Assembly: GCA_963820955.1 (NCBI GenBank)
Contig: CAWGCA010000003.1
Span: 1-64,000 of the forward strand
Length of the DNA stretch: 64,000 bases
Source of the DNA: CAWGCA01 sp963820955
GTDB taxonomy: Bacteria > Pseudomonadota > Gammaproteobacteria > Chromatiales > Chromatiaceae
Direction: 5' to 3'
Shown here: positions 1 to 8,840 of the stretch, piece by piece
Layout: every line of letters begins with the position of its first letter
Position numbering within the stretch: position 1 is the first letter of the stretch
Notes under the pieces: generated by a model
The model's database searches: none
What the model saw: only the letters and a program-made list of their open reading frames with translations
Told to the model about the DNA's origin: nothing
Program-made: the position numbers and the translations under genes

Positions 1-877
1 AGGGAGAAGGGGTCTCGATCGCACGGGTCAGACTGCCAATATAGGCATCAAGGGTGTTGTAGTTGGCCTTTATGCCGACCCCTTTCTCCTTACTGTTGGT
101 ATAACCGATATCCCCCAGTCGTAACGAGGTGGCAAAAGGTTCGAAATAGGTATTTTGATCAAACTCTTCCAGCGTGGTGGGCTCTCCCCCCAGGAAGGAT
201 TTACATACGGCGGGAGATGCGCCGAATAAATAGGGTATCAACCAGCCATAACGTTGCAGGTTGCGGGTCAATCCGAGATATGCGCTGTCCCGAAACGACC
301 GCAGCGAGTGGCGATCAGATTCCAACTCCTGAAAAACGGGCCACAATGCCTCGTTCGGGGAGTAGTTGAAGTGAACGCCAGCGATCACCTGCATTACCCG
401 GCCATAACGATGCCCCAGCCCCCTTCGATAGACCGTCTTCATAGTGCCGGCATTTGAGGTCCCGTAGTGAGCGATCGGAATGCCACTGCCGTCTTCCACT
501 ACGCAGGGCATACTGGTGGCCCAGAGGATTTCTTCCTGCAGGTTGTCATAGACGAATTTCTGTGCCGCACGCAGAAATTCGAGGGCTTCTCCAATCGCCT
601 CCCGGGGGGGGGTGATCAATTCGAGCAGCGCTTCCGAATAGTCGGTGGTGATATAGGGGTGGGTCAGTGCCGAACCCAGGGCAAGGGGATGAGGGGTTTG
701 GGCAATTCCTCCTTCCGGAGAGACCCGCAGACTCTCTTTTTCAAGCCCCTTGGCCCCACCGAGCAGCAGACCTGTCTGGCGTTGATTAACAAACCGCCCA
801 ATGCGTTTTTCAAGCGATTGATACAAAAGAGGGCTTTCCTGTGACGACTGAATTCTGCAACGGGCAACCTGCCTCAT
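1..877 (-). CDS. gshA: Glutamate-cysteine ligase, N-terminal part (cut by window edge)
   Basis: First enzyme of glutathione synthesis: ATP-dependent joining of glutamate and cysteine in the cytoplasm. The open frame on the minus strand runs from an ATG at 877 to the window edge without a stop, giving about 292 residues of a protein normally near 520. The stretch SMPCVVEDGSGIPIAHYG and following YRRGLGHRYGRVMQ, GVHFNYSP align with the signature region of the E. coli-type (class I) enzyme, and LEKESLRVSPEG resembles its N-terminal ATP/substrate segment. The start has only a weak ribosome site; a TTG 42 nt inside is an alternative. It is divergent from pbpG. A run of nine G at 606-614 is in frame. 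Identification is firm; the C-terminal third is not visible. Confidence 0.93.
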   Translation of the reverse strand, partial: MRQVARCRIQSSQESPLLYQSLEKRIGRFVNQRQTGLLLGGAKGLEKESLRVSPEGGIAQTPHPLALGSALTHPYITTDYSEALLELITPPREAIGEALEFLRAAQKFVYDNLQEEILWATSMPCVVEDGSGIPIAHYGTSNAGTMKTVYRRGLGHRYGRVMQVIAGVHFNYSPNEALWPVFQELESDRHSLRSFRDSAYLGLTRNLQRYGWLIPYLFGASPAVCKSFLGGEPTTLEEFDQNTYFEPFATSLRLGDIGYTNSKEKGVGIKANYNTLDAYIGSLTRAIETPSP

Positions 878-1093
878 GCAGTGCCCGCGGGGAGACATGG
901 GGAGTCCCAGCCCCGGATTATAACCCGGCGCTGCCGGTTTGCATTCAGGACGATACTAAGTCAGTATCTGGGAATAAGAAGAATGTGACGGTGTCGCCAA
1001 AGACGCTGTAATAGATGCAACCTTCGACCACCACTATTAAGAAAATTCCTGACAGGCCGCAAAGCAGGTAGAAAACCGGAAAGTGAGTCCACT

Positions 1094-1999
1094 ATGAAGA
1101 AGCCCCTCTGCCTGCTCTCTCCCCTGCCGCTCATTCTATGGGCTGCCGCCAGCTTTGGCGGAGAGTCAGGACTGCAGACCACCCTGTTGCAGCAATCGCC
1201 TGCGGCACCAGCCTCGGCTGAATTCGTGGCCTGGAACGAACTCAATCCCAACGAACTGAAACTCCGCTCAGCGTCGGCCCTGATCGTGGATCAGTATGGA
1301 AACAGGATCTATGGCAAGCAGACGGACGCCCCCCTGCCGATAGCCTCTATCACAAAATTGATGACGGCCATGGTGGTGTTGGATGCCCAGTTACCCATGG
1401 ATCAGCGGATCACCATCACCAAGGACGACAGGGACCTGCTAAAACAGACCGGTTCGCGCCTGCGCTACGGAGCCACCCTGCCAAGAAAGGAATTGATCCG
1501 AATCGCTCTGGCAGCGTCTGAAAACCGGGCAGCCAGCGCCCTTGCACGCACCTATCCCGGTGGCAAACCGGCCTTTGTGCAGGCGATGAATCGCAAGGCG
1601 CAGGAACTGGGGATGCAAGACAGTTGGTTCGTGGATTCCGCCGGCCTGGATGCCGGTAACGTCGCTTCTGCCCAGGACCTGGTGAAGTTGGTGCAGGCAA
1701 GCCGTGAGTATCGGTTGATCCAGCAGGCATCCACCACTAGATCAATCGCCGTTCATCCCTACAAAAGCCGTGGTCCACTCCGCTACAGCAATACCAACCG
1801 CCTGCTGAAAAACAGCGCCTGGGATATCGAACTGAGTAAAACCGGCTATATCAATGAGGCCGGAAGATGCCTGGTGATGCAGGCCGAAATCGCCGGTCGG
1901 CCCTTGGTCATCGTGCTACTCAACTCGTTCGGCAAACTGACCCCGTTTGGCGACTCCAACCGCATTCGAAAATGGATCGAAGGGGAAGTCAGCGGCTGA
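1094..1999 (+). CDS. pbpG: D-alanyl-D-alanine endopeptidase, PBP7 type (peptidase S11)
   Basis: Periplasmic low-molecular-weight penicillin-binding protein that cleaves D-Ala-meso-DAP cross-links in peptidoglycan. The 301 residues begin with a signal peptide (about 1-22, KK then a hydrophobic run) and carry all three serine-penicilloyl motifs: S85-I-T-K88, S142-E-N144 and K249-T-G251. The length fits PBP7 rather than the longer DacA/DacC carboxypeptidases, which have an extra C-terminal beta domain. The ATG follows a GGAAAGTGAG ribosome site. It converges on prc with only 23 bases between the stops; in E. coli Prc processes and degrades another murein endopeptidase, so the proximity is suggestive but not proof of a functional link. 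Confidence 0.9.
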   Translation: MKKPLCLLSPLPLILWAAASFGGESGLQTTLLQQSPAAPASAEFVAWNELNPNELKLRSASALIVDQYGNRIYGKQTDAPLPIASITKLMTAMVVLDAQLPMDQRITITKDDRDLLKQTGSRLRYGATLPRKELIRIALAASENRAASALARTYPGGKPAFVQAMNRKAQELGMQDSWFVDSAGLDAGNVASAQDLVKLVQASREYRLIQQASTTRSIAVHPYKSRGPLRYSNTNRLLKNSAWDIELSKTGYINEAGRCLVMQAEIAGRPLVIVLLNSFGKLTPFGDSNRIRKWIEGEVSG

Positions 2000-2022
2000 T
2001 CTCCAATCCGAGATTAGCCTGC

Positions 2023-4125
2023 CTACTGGACCATCGCCGACTGCCGCTGGCCTTCAATGTAATCGGCCAGGATCCGAGCCGCCTCCTCCAGAGCGATCTG
2101 GCTGACTCCATCGAGATCGGTCTCCTCTTCGTCCTCTGAAACCTTCTCCGACTCCTGTTCAACCTCTTCGCTATCGGACAGCGGCGGCAAACCCCGGGAT
2201 ACCCGTAATCGATTTTTGCGGTCCTTGCGCCGCGCCTCCCGGCCATCCCACTCATGCTTGCGACGGCTCTCCAGGAGCGAGACGGTATCGCGTTCACGTA
2301 ACTCGACAAGCAGGTCGGTCTCCTCTTTCAAATATTTAAACCCTGGATCATTTTGTATTCGTTTCTGGTGTTCTTCCCGATACTTCTTGATAGAACCAAT
2401 GCCGCGCGGACGATAGTCTGCCGCGTCTATCCTGGCCCAGGGTAAGGCATTGTCTAGCCCCCGCTCCCCATGCTCTTCCGACCCGGACGCGGACGGAAAA
2501 ACGATGTCCGGCACCACGCCTTGAAACTGAGTACTGCCGCCGTTGACCCGGAAGAACTGAGCCATGGTCAGGCGCAGGCGCCCCAGTTTATCGTCGCCGC
2601 CCCGAACAAATCTCCCCAGATCCACCAGCGTCTGCACAGTACCTTTACCAAAGGTAGGCTCCCCGATGATGATGCCACGTCGATAGTCCTGTATCGCGCC
2701 GGCGAAAATCTCCGACGCGGAGGCGCTGTTACGATCTACCAGAACCGCCAACGGACCATCGTAGGCCACGCTGGGATCGGGATCCCTTTCGATTTCAACT
2801 TCACCGCTGGCGCCACGCACCTGAACGACCGGACCACTGGGGATAAATAATCCGGTCAGCTCGGTTGCCTCAATCAGCGAGCCCCCACCGTTTCCACGCA
2901 GATCGACGACGATCCCGTCGACCCCTTCTTCCATTAGTTCCTGCAGCAGCTTACGAACGTCTCGGGTGGTACTGCGGAAATCCTTGTCGCCCTGGGATTG
3001 GCCCTTAAAATCCCGATAAAACGCAGGCACGTCGATTACGCCGATGCGCCCGGGCCCCATACCCCCCAGCCCTTTGATTATCGACTTCTTGGCGGCCTGG
3101 TCTTCCAGCTTGATTTTGTTTCTGACCAGGGTGACTAGCTTGGCCGGTCCCTCCGTCCCGCTATGCTCCGGTAACAGCCGCAGCCGCACTACCGTTCCCT
3201 TCTCACCGCGGATCTTGTCGACGACGTCCTGCAACCTCCAACCCACGATATCCAGGATTTCGCCGTCCTTACCCTGACCGACACCAATGATACGGTCACC
3301 GGCTTGCACCTCCCCGCTCAATCGCGCCGGACCACCGGGAACCGTTCGCAGCACCTCGGTGTACTCGTCTTCGCTGCGCAGCACGGCCCCTATTCCCTCC
3401 AGCGAGAGCCGCATACTTATATCGAAGTTCTCGGACACCCGTGGTGACATATAGGAGGTGTGTGGCTCGAGACTAAGGGTGTAGGCGTTGACGAAGGTCT
3501 GGTAGATATCGTCCGATGCCAGCTGACGGGTGCGGCGCTTTATCCCCTGATAACGCTCGCCCAGCGTCTTTTCGATCTCCTCGTCCTGCTTCCCACTGAG
3601 CCGTAACAGAAGGATGTCGTTCTTGACGCGCTTCCGCCAGAGCTCATCCAGTTCGCCCGGGTCTGCTGCCCACGGCCCTTCACTGCGGTCGAAGCTGTAC
3701 TCTTCATCTATCGAAAAATCGAACTTCCGCTTCAGCAGCTGAAGCGCATACTTCACCCGTTCGTCGACTCTCTGGCGAAAGACCTTGAAAATGGCGAACG
3801 CCGGGTCGAGACGGGCCTGCTGAAGGGTGTCATCCAGGTTGTCTTCATAGTTCGAGAACCGATCGACGTCTTGCTGGCTGAAGAAACTCTTGCTGGGATC
3901 GAGAGATTCGAGATAGCGGTCCAGGATTCGCCGGGACATCTCGTCATCCAAATGGTGTCTCTTATAATGGTACTTATCGATCACGCGGATGATAATAAGC
4001 GTCGCCTGACGCTGCTCCCGAGTGGGCTTTAACTCATCGACCGGAACCTCTGTCACCTTGGCCCACAGCGGTGGGACCCAGATCACGAGCAGGGCAAACA
4101 GCAATAACAAATCTCTTTTTTTCAT
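2023..4125 (-). CDS. prc: Carboxyl-terminal processing (tail-specific) protease Prc
   Basis: Periplasmic Ser/Lys-dyad protease (peptidase S41) that trims or degrades proteins with non-polar C-termini, including lipoproteins and murein hydrolases. The longest frame opens at 4164, but the second methionine at 4125 is preferred: it follows GAGAAAGCG and opens a clean signal peptide (KKRDLLLLFALLVIWVPPLWA). About 700 residues from that start. A PDZ domain lies mid-protein (LEGIGAVLRSEDEYTEVLR onward), followed by the S41 core with VDLRGNGGG, the nucleophile region NSASASEIF and the lysine in FGKGTVQ. The C-terminal end has an acidic, low-complexity tail (SDSEEVEQESEKVSEDEEET). Last gene of the leftward mazG-yjbQ-Nudix-prc run, 100 bases after the Nudix stop. 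Confidence 0.95.
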   Translation of the reverse strand: MKKRDLLLLFALLVIWVPPLWAKVTEVPVDELKPTREQRQATLIIIRVIDKYHYKRHHLDDEMSRRILDRYLESLDPSKSFFSQQDVDRFSNYEDNLDDTLQQARLDPAFAIFKVFRQRVDERVKYALQLLKRKFDFSIDEEYSFDRSEGPWAADPGELDELWRKRVKNDILLLRLSGKQDEEIEKTLGERYQGIKRRTRQLASDDIYQTFVNAYTLSLEPHTSYMSPRVSENFDISMRLSLEGIGAVLRSEDEYTEVLRTVPGGPARLSGEVQAGDRIIGVGQGKDGEILDIVGWRLQDVVDKIRGEKGTVVRLRLLPEHSGTEGPAKLVTLVRNKIKLEDQAAKKSIIKGLGGMGPGRIGVIDVPAFYRDFKGQSQGDKDFRSTTRDVRKLLQELMEEGVDGIVVDLRGNGGGSLIEATELTGLFIPSGPVVQVRGASGEVEIERDPDPSVAYDGPLAVLVDRNSASASEIFAGAIQDYRRGIIIGEPTFGKGTVQTLVDLGRFVRGGDDKLGRLRLTMAQFFRVNGGSTQFQGVVPDIVFPSASGSEEHGERGLDNALPWARIDAADYRPRGIGSIKKYREEHQKRIQNDPGFKYLKEETDLLVELRERDTVSLLESRRKHEWDGREARRKDRKNRLRVSRGLPPLSDSEEVEQESEKVSEDEEETDLDGVSQIALEEAARILADYIEGQRQSAMVQ

Positions 4126-4225
4126 AGAATCGCTTTCTCGACCGGGACTCTGATCTCCGACCAAAGAAACCCCTTTTTGTTCCAGACAGAACTTTCAGTT
4201 TAGCATGCCTGAAAGTATAGGCCAC

Positions 4226-5080
4226 TCACGGAAGAGGGGGATGCAGGCCGGCAACCAGTTCCAGGTAATTCTCGTCATCCGGCCCCAGGTAGCCGTGACG
4301 AATGAGAAAATCGATAATCACCAGATTGCAGTTCTGTTTGAATGCCCCCCGGTCCCTGACACTTTCCATTACCCGGGAGAGCGGCCATAGCAGGAAATCC
4401 TGCACCTCCCCGTCCATACAGCGCGGCTGGAAATCCGAAGGAAGTTCCAGGTCATAGCAATACAGGGTATCCGGTTTCAGTCCTTTCTTGGTATCTGCGA
4501 CGTAGGTTACTGCACCCACCGGAACGGCAGTCAGAGCCAGGCCGGGCACAATCCCCGCCTCCTCCCAGCACTCCTTGGCCAGATTTTCCTGAAGACCGAT
4601 ACCATACGGCAACCCACCCGCAGCCAGATGATCGAGTTGCCCAGGGAAATGCCTGCGGTCATCCGAACGCCGGCCCAACCACATCCGAATCCCGTCTTCT
4701 GCACGCACAAAACCATTGATATGCTGGCCAAAGGCGCGGATTCCGAAGTAGGCGGCAGCGGCCCGGTCGATCAACACCCGCCCTTCATTCCGTCCACTGG
4801 CGGTAGCCGCGTACTGTTCACCGTGGAGATGGCTCAGCACGCCCTGTTCCACAAGTTCCGTCAGTACAGCTGCCAGAGGTGCGCTGCGCCGCTGCAGATT
4901 CTCCTCCCAGGTCAGTAATTCCACCCTTTCGGCAGAGACTGAAAATACCTGCTTCCACTGAGCCAGAATTTGCGAAAACCCCGGCCTGACCCGGCCTACC
5001 GTCAACCCGTCGACGACGAACGGCAGGTAGCCGGACAGATCATGCCGGTTACACGCCTCGATAGCATCCAGAAATCCCAT
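4226..5080 (-). CDS. Nudix hydrolase with N-terminal DUF4743 domain
   Basis: About 284 residues from ATG 5080; a longer GTG frame (5170) overlaps yjbQ by 62 bases and adds a non-conserved leader, so the inner ATG, which begins the DUF4743 domain (MGFLDAIEACNRHD), is chosen. The C-terminal half holds a Nudix box, GGLPYGIGLQENLAKECWEEAGI, with the metal-binding EEAG core intact but the upstream conserved Glu replaced by Ile. This DUF4743-Nudix pairing is the arrangement found at the N-terminus of yeast Tnr3 and in plant Nudix 20/24, which hydrolyse damaged thiamine diphosphates. It sits 29 bases downstream of a YjbQ-family gene, a family with reported thiamine phosphate synthase activity. A role in thiamine-cofactor clean-up is inference. 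Confidence 0.8.
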   Translation of the reverse strand: MGFLDAIEACNRHDLSGYLPFVVDGLTVGRVRPGFSQILAQWKQVFSVSAERVELLTWEENLQRRSAPLAAVLTELVEQGVLSHLHGEQYAATASGRNEGRVLIDRAAAAYFGIRAFGQHINGFVRAEDGIRMWLGRRSDDRRHFPGQLDHLAAGGLPYGIGLQENLAKECWEEAGIVPGLALTAVPVGAVTYVADTKKGLKPDTLYCYDLELPSDFQPRCMDGEVQDFLLWPLSRVMESVRDRGAFKQNCNLVIIDFLIRHGYLGPDDENYLELVAGLHPPLP

Positions 5081-5108
5081 AACTTGGCCAGGCAACTCCA
5101 GATAACCG

Positions 5109-5516
5109 TTAGCGGTCCGGAAGGATGGTACAAACAACACGCCGATCCCGCCGGGGACCGTCGAATTCACAGAAAAAAATGTTCTGCCAACGCGAGAGCC
5201 CGAGTTTCCCTTCGATCAACGGCAGGGTCTCGGAAGGGCCGACCAGCCCGGATTTCAAATGGGCGTCTCCATTGCCATCCTGTGCGTCATGCAGCCACAC
5301 ACCCCGCGGGATCAACTTACGCAACAGGTCGACCACATCCCGCTGGACGCTGTCGTCCCAGTTCTCCTGGATCATCACGGCGGCTGTAGCCCCTTGGGCA
5401 TAAAGGGCCACCAGGCCGTCGCGAATCCCGCTCGAGTGCACCACTGCCTCGACCCGGGATGTGATATCCACCAGCTCTTCGCGACATGAAGTGGTGAGTT
5501 CGATGGTCTCACGCAT
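5109..5516 (-). CDS. yjbQ: YjbQ/UPF0047 family protein (secondary thiamine-phosphate synthase-like)
   Basis: Small cytoplasmic enzyme-like protein of about 135 residues. Family members include E. coli YjbQ, for which weak thiamine phosphate synthase activity is reported. ATG 5516 is chosen over the longer frame because it starts the conserved region MRETIELTTSCREELVDIT. The conserved HSSGIRDGLVALYAQGATAAV and the C-terminal GKLGLSRWQNIFFCEFDGPR (metal-binding/trimer core) are recognisable. The N-terminal codons overlap the end of mazG by 8 bases, which implies translational coupling; the Nudix gene follows after 29 bases. Confidence 0.85.
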   Translation of the reverse strand: MRETIELTTSCREELVDITSRVEAVVHSSGIRDGLVALYAQGATAAVMIQENWDDSVQRDVVDLLRKLIPRGVWLHDAQDGNGDAHLKSGLVGPSETLPLIEGKLGLSRWQNIFFCEFDGPRRDRRVVCTILPDR

Positions 5517-6303
5517 CACCCGTCTCCTCTCCCTCCCGCTTGACCTCATCCCACAATGCATCCATCTCCTGCAGACTGGCTTCCACTGCCGTCTTATCTT
5601 TCTCCATCAACAACCGTTCCACGGACCGAAAACGCCGTTCGAATTTGCCATTGGACTCCCGCAGAGCGCTCTCCGCATCCACTTCCAGATGACGGGCCAG
5701 ATTGACGCAGCTGAACAGCAGATCGCCCATCTCCTCGCGCAACCGCCCGGGAGCGGCCACTCCCCGCAATTCATGCTCCAATTCGCCCAGTTCCTCCCGC
5801 ACCTTTGCCAATACCCCCTCCGTCGAGGGCCAGTCGAAGCCCACCCTGGACGCCCGTTTCTGGAGTTTTTCTGCCCGCACAAGGGCCGGCAGTGCCCGGG
5901 CCACTGCGTCCAACTGACTGGGACTTCGATCTGCCTTAGCCCTCCGCTCCGCACTTTTGTGACTCTCCCAGGCTGCGCTCTGTTCAGTTGCAGTGGCTAT
6001 CTTTTCATCTCCAAACACATGGGGATGACGGCGAAGCATCTTCTCACTGATAGCCGCCACTATCCCTTGAAAATCGAAATGACCCTGCTCTTTCGCCATC
6101 TGGGCATAGAAGACGACCTGGAACAGCAGGTCTCCCAGTTCTTCTCTGAGTTCCTCCAGTTCGCCCCGTTCGATGCTGTCGGCCACTTCGTAGGCCTCTT
6201 CAATGGTATACGGGGCAATGCTTCGGAAGGTCTGTTCCCGGTCCCAGGGGCAGCCCGCTTCGGGGTCGCGCAGACGCTCCATGATTTCCAGCAGTTGATC
6301 CAT
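5509..6303 (-). CDS. mazG: Nucleoside triphosphate pyrophosphohydrolase MazG
   Basis: House-cleaning enzyme that hydrolyses NTPs and dNTPs to the monophosphate and pyrophosphate. Start set to ATG 6303, where the sequence MDQLLEIMERLRDPEAG begins as in E. coli MazG; the 15 upstream residues of the longer frame are not family-like. Two tandem MazG folds are visible: the first with the acidic metal site IEEAYEVADSIERG then LREELGDLLF, the second with VREELGELEHELRG and LREEMGDLLF. The linker holds LRRHPHVFGDE. About 264 residues, the usual size. Heads a compact leftward operon with yjbQ (overlapping) and the Nudix gene. Confidence 0.95.
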   Translation of the reverse strand: MDQLLEIMERLRDPEAGCPWDREQTFRSIAPYTIEEAYEVADSIERGELEELREELGDLLFQVVFYAQMAKEQGHFDFQGIVAAISEKMLRRHPHVFGDEKIATATEQSAAWESHKSAERRAKADRSPSQLDAVARALPALVRAEKLQKRASRVGFDWPSTEGVLAKVREELGELEHELRGVAAPGRLREEMGDLLFSCVNLARHLEVDAESALRESNGKFERRFRSVERLLMEKDKTAVEASLQEMDALWDEVKREGEETGDA

Positions 6304-6385
6304 AGCAGGTTCTTGAGGTAGGTGACAATTGGTAACGAAATTTAGCATGCGAAGCGCCGGAACCCCAATCCAGAAGGCTGCCTGA

Positions 6386-7300
6386 TCACTCGGGCTGTGG
6401 CTCTTTTCTCCGATTGCCCCACAGCGTCGCCAGGTAGATGCCGAGGGCCACCAGCAGGATGCCGAATAGATGATAGCGGTACAGCCTCTCTCCCAGGAAA
6501 ACCACCGACAGTAGAGTACCGAACACCGGCATCAGGTGGATGAACTGGCCGGCCCGGTTGGGACCGACCTCTCTCACCGCTCGATTCCAGAACAGGTAGG
6601 CGAGAAGGGAGGGAAACACCGCGACGTAAAGTACGCTGTTGACCGTCACCCAACCCAGAGGCATGACGGTGCCGCTACTGATCTCCCAGGCATAGACCGG
6701 GGCGATAAAAACTACACCAAAAGCAATGAAATAGCCCAGCAGGGACAGCCCGCCCAACCCCGGTGGCAGTCTCTTCAGCAGCACCGAGTAGAGGCCCCAG
6801 GCAACAACTGCAGTCATCACCAGCAGATCTCCCTGGACCAGGTCGATCCCCAGCAGGGTATCGAGATTACCTCGAGTTACGATGATCAATACCCCCCCAA
6901 GGGAGACCAGGATACCGAAGGCCTGAGTGGCGGTAATGTTGATCTGGAGCAACAGGCGAGAGAGCAGGATGATCACCAGCGGCATCGCCGACTGCAGCAG
7001 CACCGCGTTGGAAGCGGTGGTGGTCTGCAGTCCCAGATAGATCAGGGTGTTAAAGCTGGCCACACCGAACAGGGCCAGGGCAAGCACCAGCTTCAGGTTG
7101 GCCCGAACCAGGGGCCAGTGCCGCCGCATATCCCGCCAGACGAACGGCAGCAGCAGAACAGCCGCAAACACCCAGCGCCAGAAAGAGAGGCCGACGGGGG
7201 GAACCTCCAATCTGACGAAACGGGCCAGAACGAAGTTTCCGGACCAGAACAGGGTGGTCAACACCAGCAACAGGTAGGGAGATACCGCAATTCGCCTCAT
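6386..7300 (-). CDS. EamA/DMT-family transporter
   Basis: Inner-membrane drug/metabolite transporter of 304 residues with ten predicted hydrophobic helices arranged as two EamA halves (roughly 5-140 and 155-295). Characteristic features are the first-helix TLFWSGNFVLARF, the end of the first half VSLGGVLIIV and the second-half VREVGPNRAGQFIHLMPVFGTLLSVVFLGE. Substrate cannot be told from sequence; many relatives export amino acids or nucleosides. The ATG follows GGGGCGAGGA. It lies 82 bases upstream of mazG on the same strand and is divergent from the aminotransferase gene. Confidence 0.85.
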   Translation of the reverse strand: MRRIAVSPYLLLVLTTLFWSGNFVLARFVRLEVPPVGLSFWRWVFAAVLLLPFVWRDMRRHWPLVRANLKLVLALALFGVASFNTLIYLGLQTTTASNAVLLQSAMPLVIILLSRLLLQINITATQAFGILVSLGGVLIIVTRGNLDTLLGIDLVQGDLLVMTAVVAWGLYSVLLKRLPPGLGGLSLLGYFIAFGVVFIAPVYAWEISSGTVMPLGWVTVNSVLYVAVFPSLLAYLFWNRAVREVGPNRAGQFIHLMPVFGTLLSVVFLGERLYRYHLFGILLVALGIYLATLWGNRRKEPQPE

Positions 7301-7497
7301 GCGATCCTCGCCCCCCGTGCAACAGGCCCTGCTTCACAGGCAGCGTCGGTAACGATAGGTCTCATGGGTGATTTTTTAAGCAATCAGGGGTCGCTGGAAA
7401 AAAGCATACTAAGGTAGAATCCCACATTGACCAAAGAATCTTCCTTAATCGGCCAGGAGAGCTTCGTTGCTCCGCAGACTAAACAAAGGTTAACGCT

Positions 7498-8679
7498 ATG
7501 GAAATTCACTCGTTTAATCCTCCCACCCGAACACTGATGGGCCCGGGTCCGTCCGATGTCTACCCCCGTGTTCTCGAGGCCATGTCTCGACCCACCATCG
7601 GCCATCTGGATCCGGTATTCGTCGGGATGATGGAACAGGTGAAGGTGCTGCTGCAGTATGCCTTCCAGACCGACAATGCGCTGACCATGCCTGTCTCTGC
7701 GCCTGGTTCAGCCGGTATGGAGACCTGTTTTGTCAATCTGGTGGAACCAGGCGACAAGGTCGTCGTGTGCCAGAATGGCGTCTTTGGCGGACGCATGAAG
7801 GAGAACGTCGAGCGCTGCGGCGGTATCCCCGTCCTGGTGGAGGACGACTGGGGCCGGGCGGTGGACCCACATAAACTGGAGGATGCCCTCAAGGCCAATC
7901 CCGACGCTAAAATCGTCGCCTTCGTCCATGCCGAGACCTCCACCGGCGCCCAATCCGACATCAAAACCCTGGTCGGTCTGGCCCACAAACATGACTGTTT
8001 AACGATCGTTGATACGGTCACTGGCCTTGGTGGCATCCCGGTGAAGGTGGACGTATGGGGTATAGATGCAGTCTACGCCGGGACCCAGAAGTGTCTCTCC
8101 TGCACCCCCGGCCTCGCCCCTGTCAGTTTCAATGAGCGCGCGCTGGAAAAGATCCGGCAGCGCAAGGACAAGGTTCAAAGCTGGTTTATGGACCTGAACC
8201 TGGTGATGGGTTACTGGGGTAGCGGGGCCAAGCGAGCCTACCACCACACCGCCCCGATCAACGCCCTCTACGGCTTACACGAGGCGCTGGTGATCCTGCG
8301 GGAAGAGGGACTGGAAAACGCCTGGCGCCGTCACCAGCAAAACCATCTGGCACTGAAGGCCGGCCTGGAGGCAATGGGGTTTAAATTCATGGTGCCGGAG
8401 AGTGAGCGTCTGCCTCAACTCAATGCGGTATCCATACCGGACGGCGTAGACGATGCGATAGTGCGTGGCCGACTGCTGAACGAATACAGTCTGGAGATCG
8501 GCGCCGGCCTGGGCGCCCTGGCCGGCAAGGTGTGGCGAATCGGCCTGATGGGTTATGCCAGCCGTGCCGAAAACATCCTGCTCTGTGTCGCCGCTCTGGA
8601 GGCGATACTGGCCGATATGAACGCCCCCATCAACACCGGGGTTGCACTGCCGGCGGTACAGAAGGCGTTGTCGGGTTAA
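7498..8679 (+). CDS. Class V aminotransferase, alanine-glyoxylate/serine-glyoxylate type
   Basis: PLP-dependent aminotransferase of 393 residues. GPGPSDVYPRVLEAM at the N-terminus is the family hallmark; E146 and D172 lie in the PLP pocket (VHAETSTGAQ, IVDTVTGLGG) and K198 in YAGTQKCLSC is the Schiff-base lysine. The YHHTAPINALYGLHEAL motif matches alanine/serine-glyoxylate aminotransferases. Likely reaction: amino-group transfer from alanine or serine to glyoxylate, linking photorespiratory-type or C2 carbon to serine/glycine; substrate choice is not visible. Start ATG with AAAGGTTAA upstream. It is monocistronic, ending in front of a GC-rich hairpin. Confidence 0.88.
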   Translation: MEIHSFNPPTRTLMGPGPSDVYPRVLEAMSRPTIGHLDPVFVGMMEQVKVLLQYAFQTDNALTMPVSAPGSAGMETCFVNLVEPGDKVVVCQNGVFGGRMKENVERCGGIPVLVEDDWGRAVDPHKLEDALKANPDAKIVAFVHAETSTGAQSDIKTLVGLAHKHDCLTIVDTVTGLGGIPVKVDVWGIDAVYAGTQKCLSCTPGLAPVSFNERALEKIRQRKDKVQSWFMDLNLVMGYWGSGAKRAYHHTAPINALYGLHEALVILREEGLENAWRRHQQNHLALKAGLEAMGFKFMVPESERLPQLNAVSIPDGVDDAIVRGRLLNEYSLEIGAGLGALAGKVWRIGLMGYASRAENILLCVAALEAILADMNAPINTGVALPAVQKALSG

Positions 8680-8710
8680 CCGGGAATTTCGAGTCAAGCC
8701 TGGTGCGCGA

Positions 8711-8736
8711 GAGGACCCGGGGTTCGACGGGTCCTC
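8711..8736. terminator. GC-rich hairpin between convergent genes
   Basis: Nine-base perfect arms GAGGACCCG and CGGGTCCTC around an eight-base loop, 31 bases after the aminotransferase stop and before the 3' end of the convergent 8841-9119 gene. There is no T-run, so it may be a processing or Rho-assisted stop rather than a classical intrinsic terminator. A second, longer alternative pairing exists (GAGAGG at 8709 with CCTCTC at 8755). Confidence 0.5.
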
Positions 8737-8840
8737 GCCCGGGAATTCCGCGGGCCTCTCGATTATGTATATAACTGATTGATTTAAAATAAAGTTACAG
8801 CTATACCCATGGATAACTTAAGTGTGTAACCCGGGCGAGG

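Noticed and set aside
8711..8736. tRNA-like GGTTCGA segment
   Set aside because: No acceptor or anticodon stem can be built around it; the arms form one simple hairpin.
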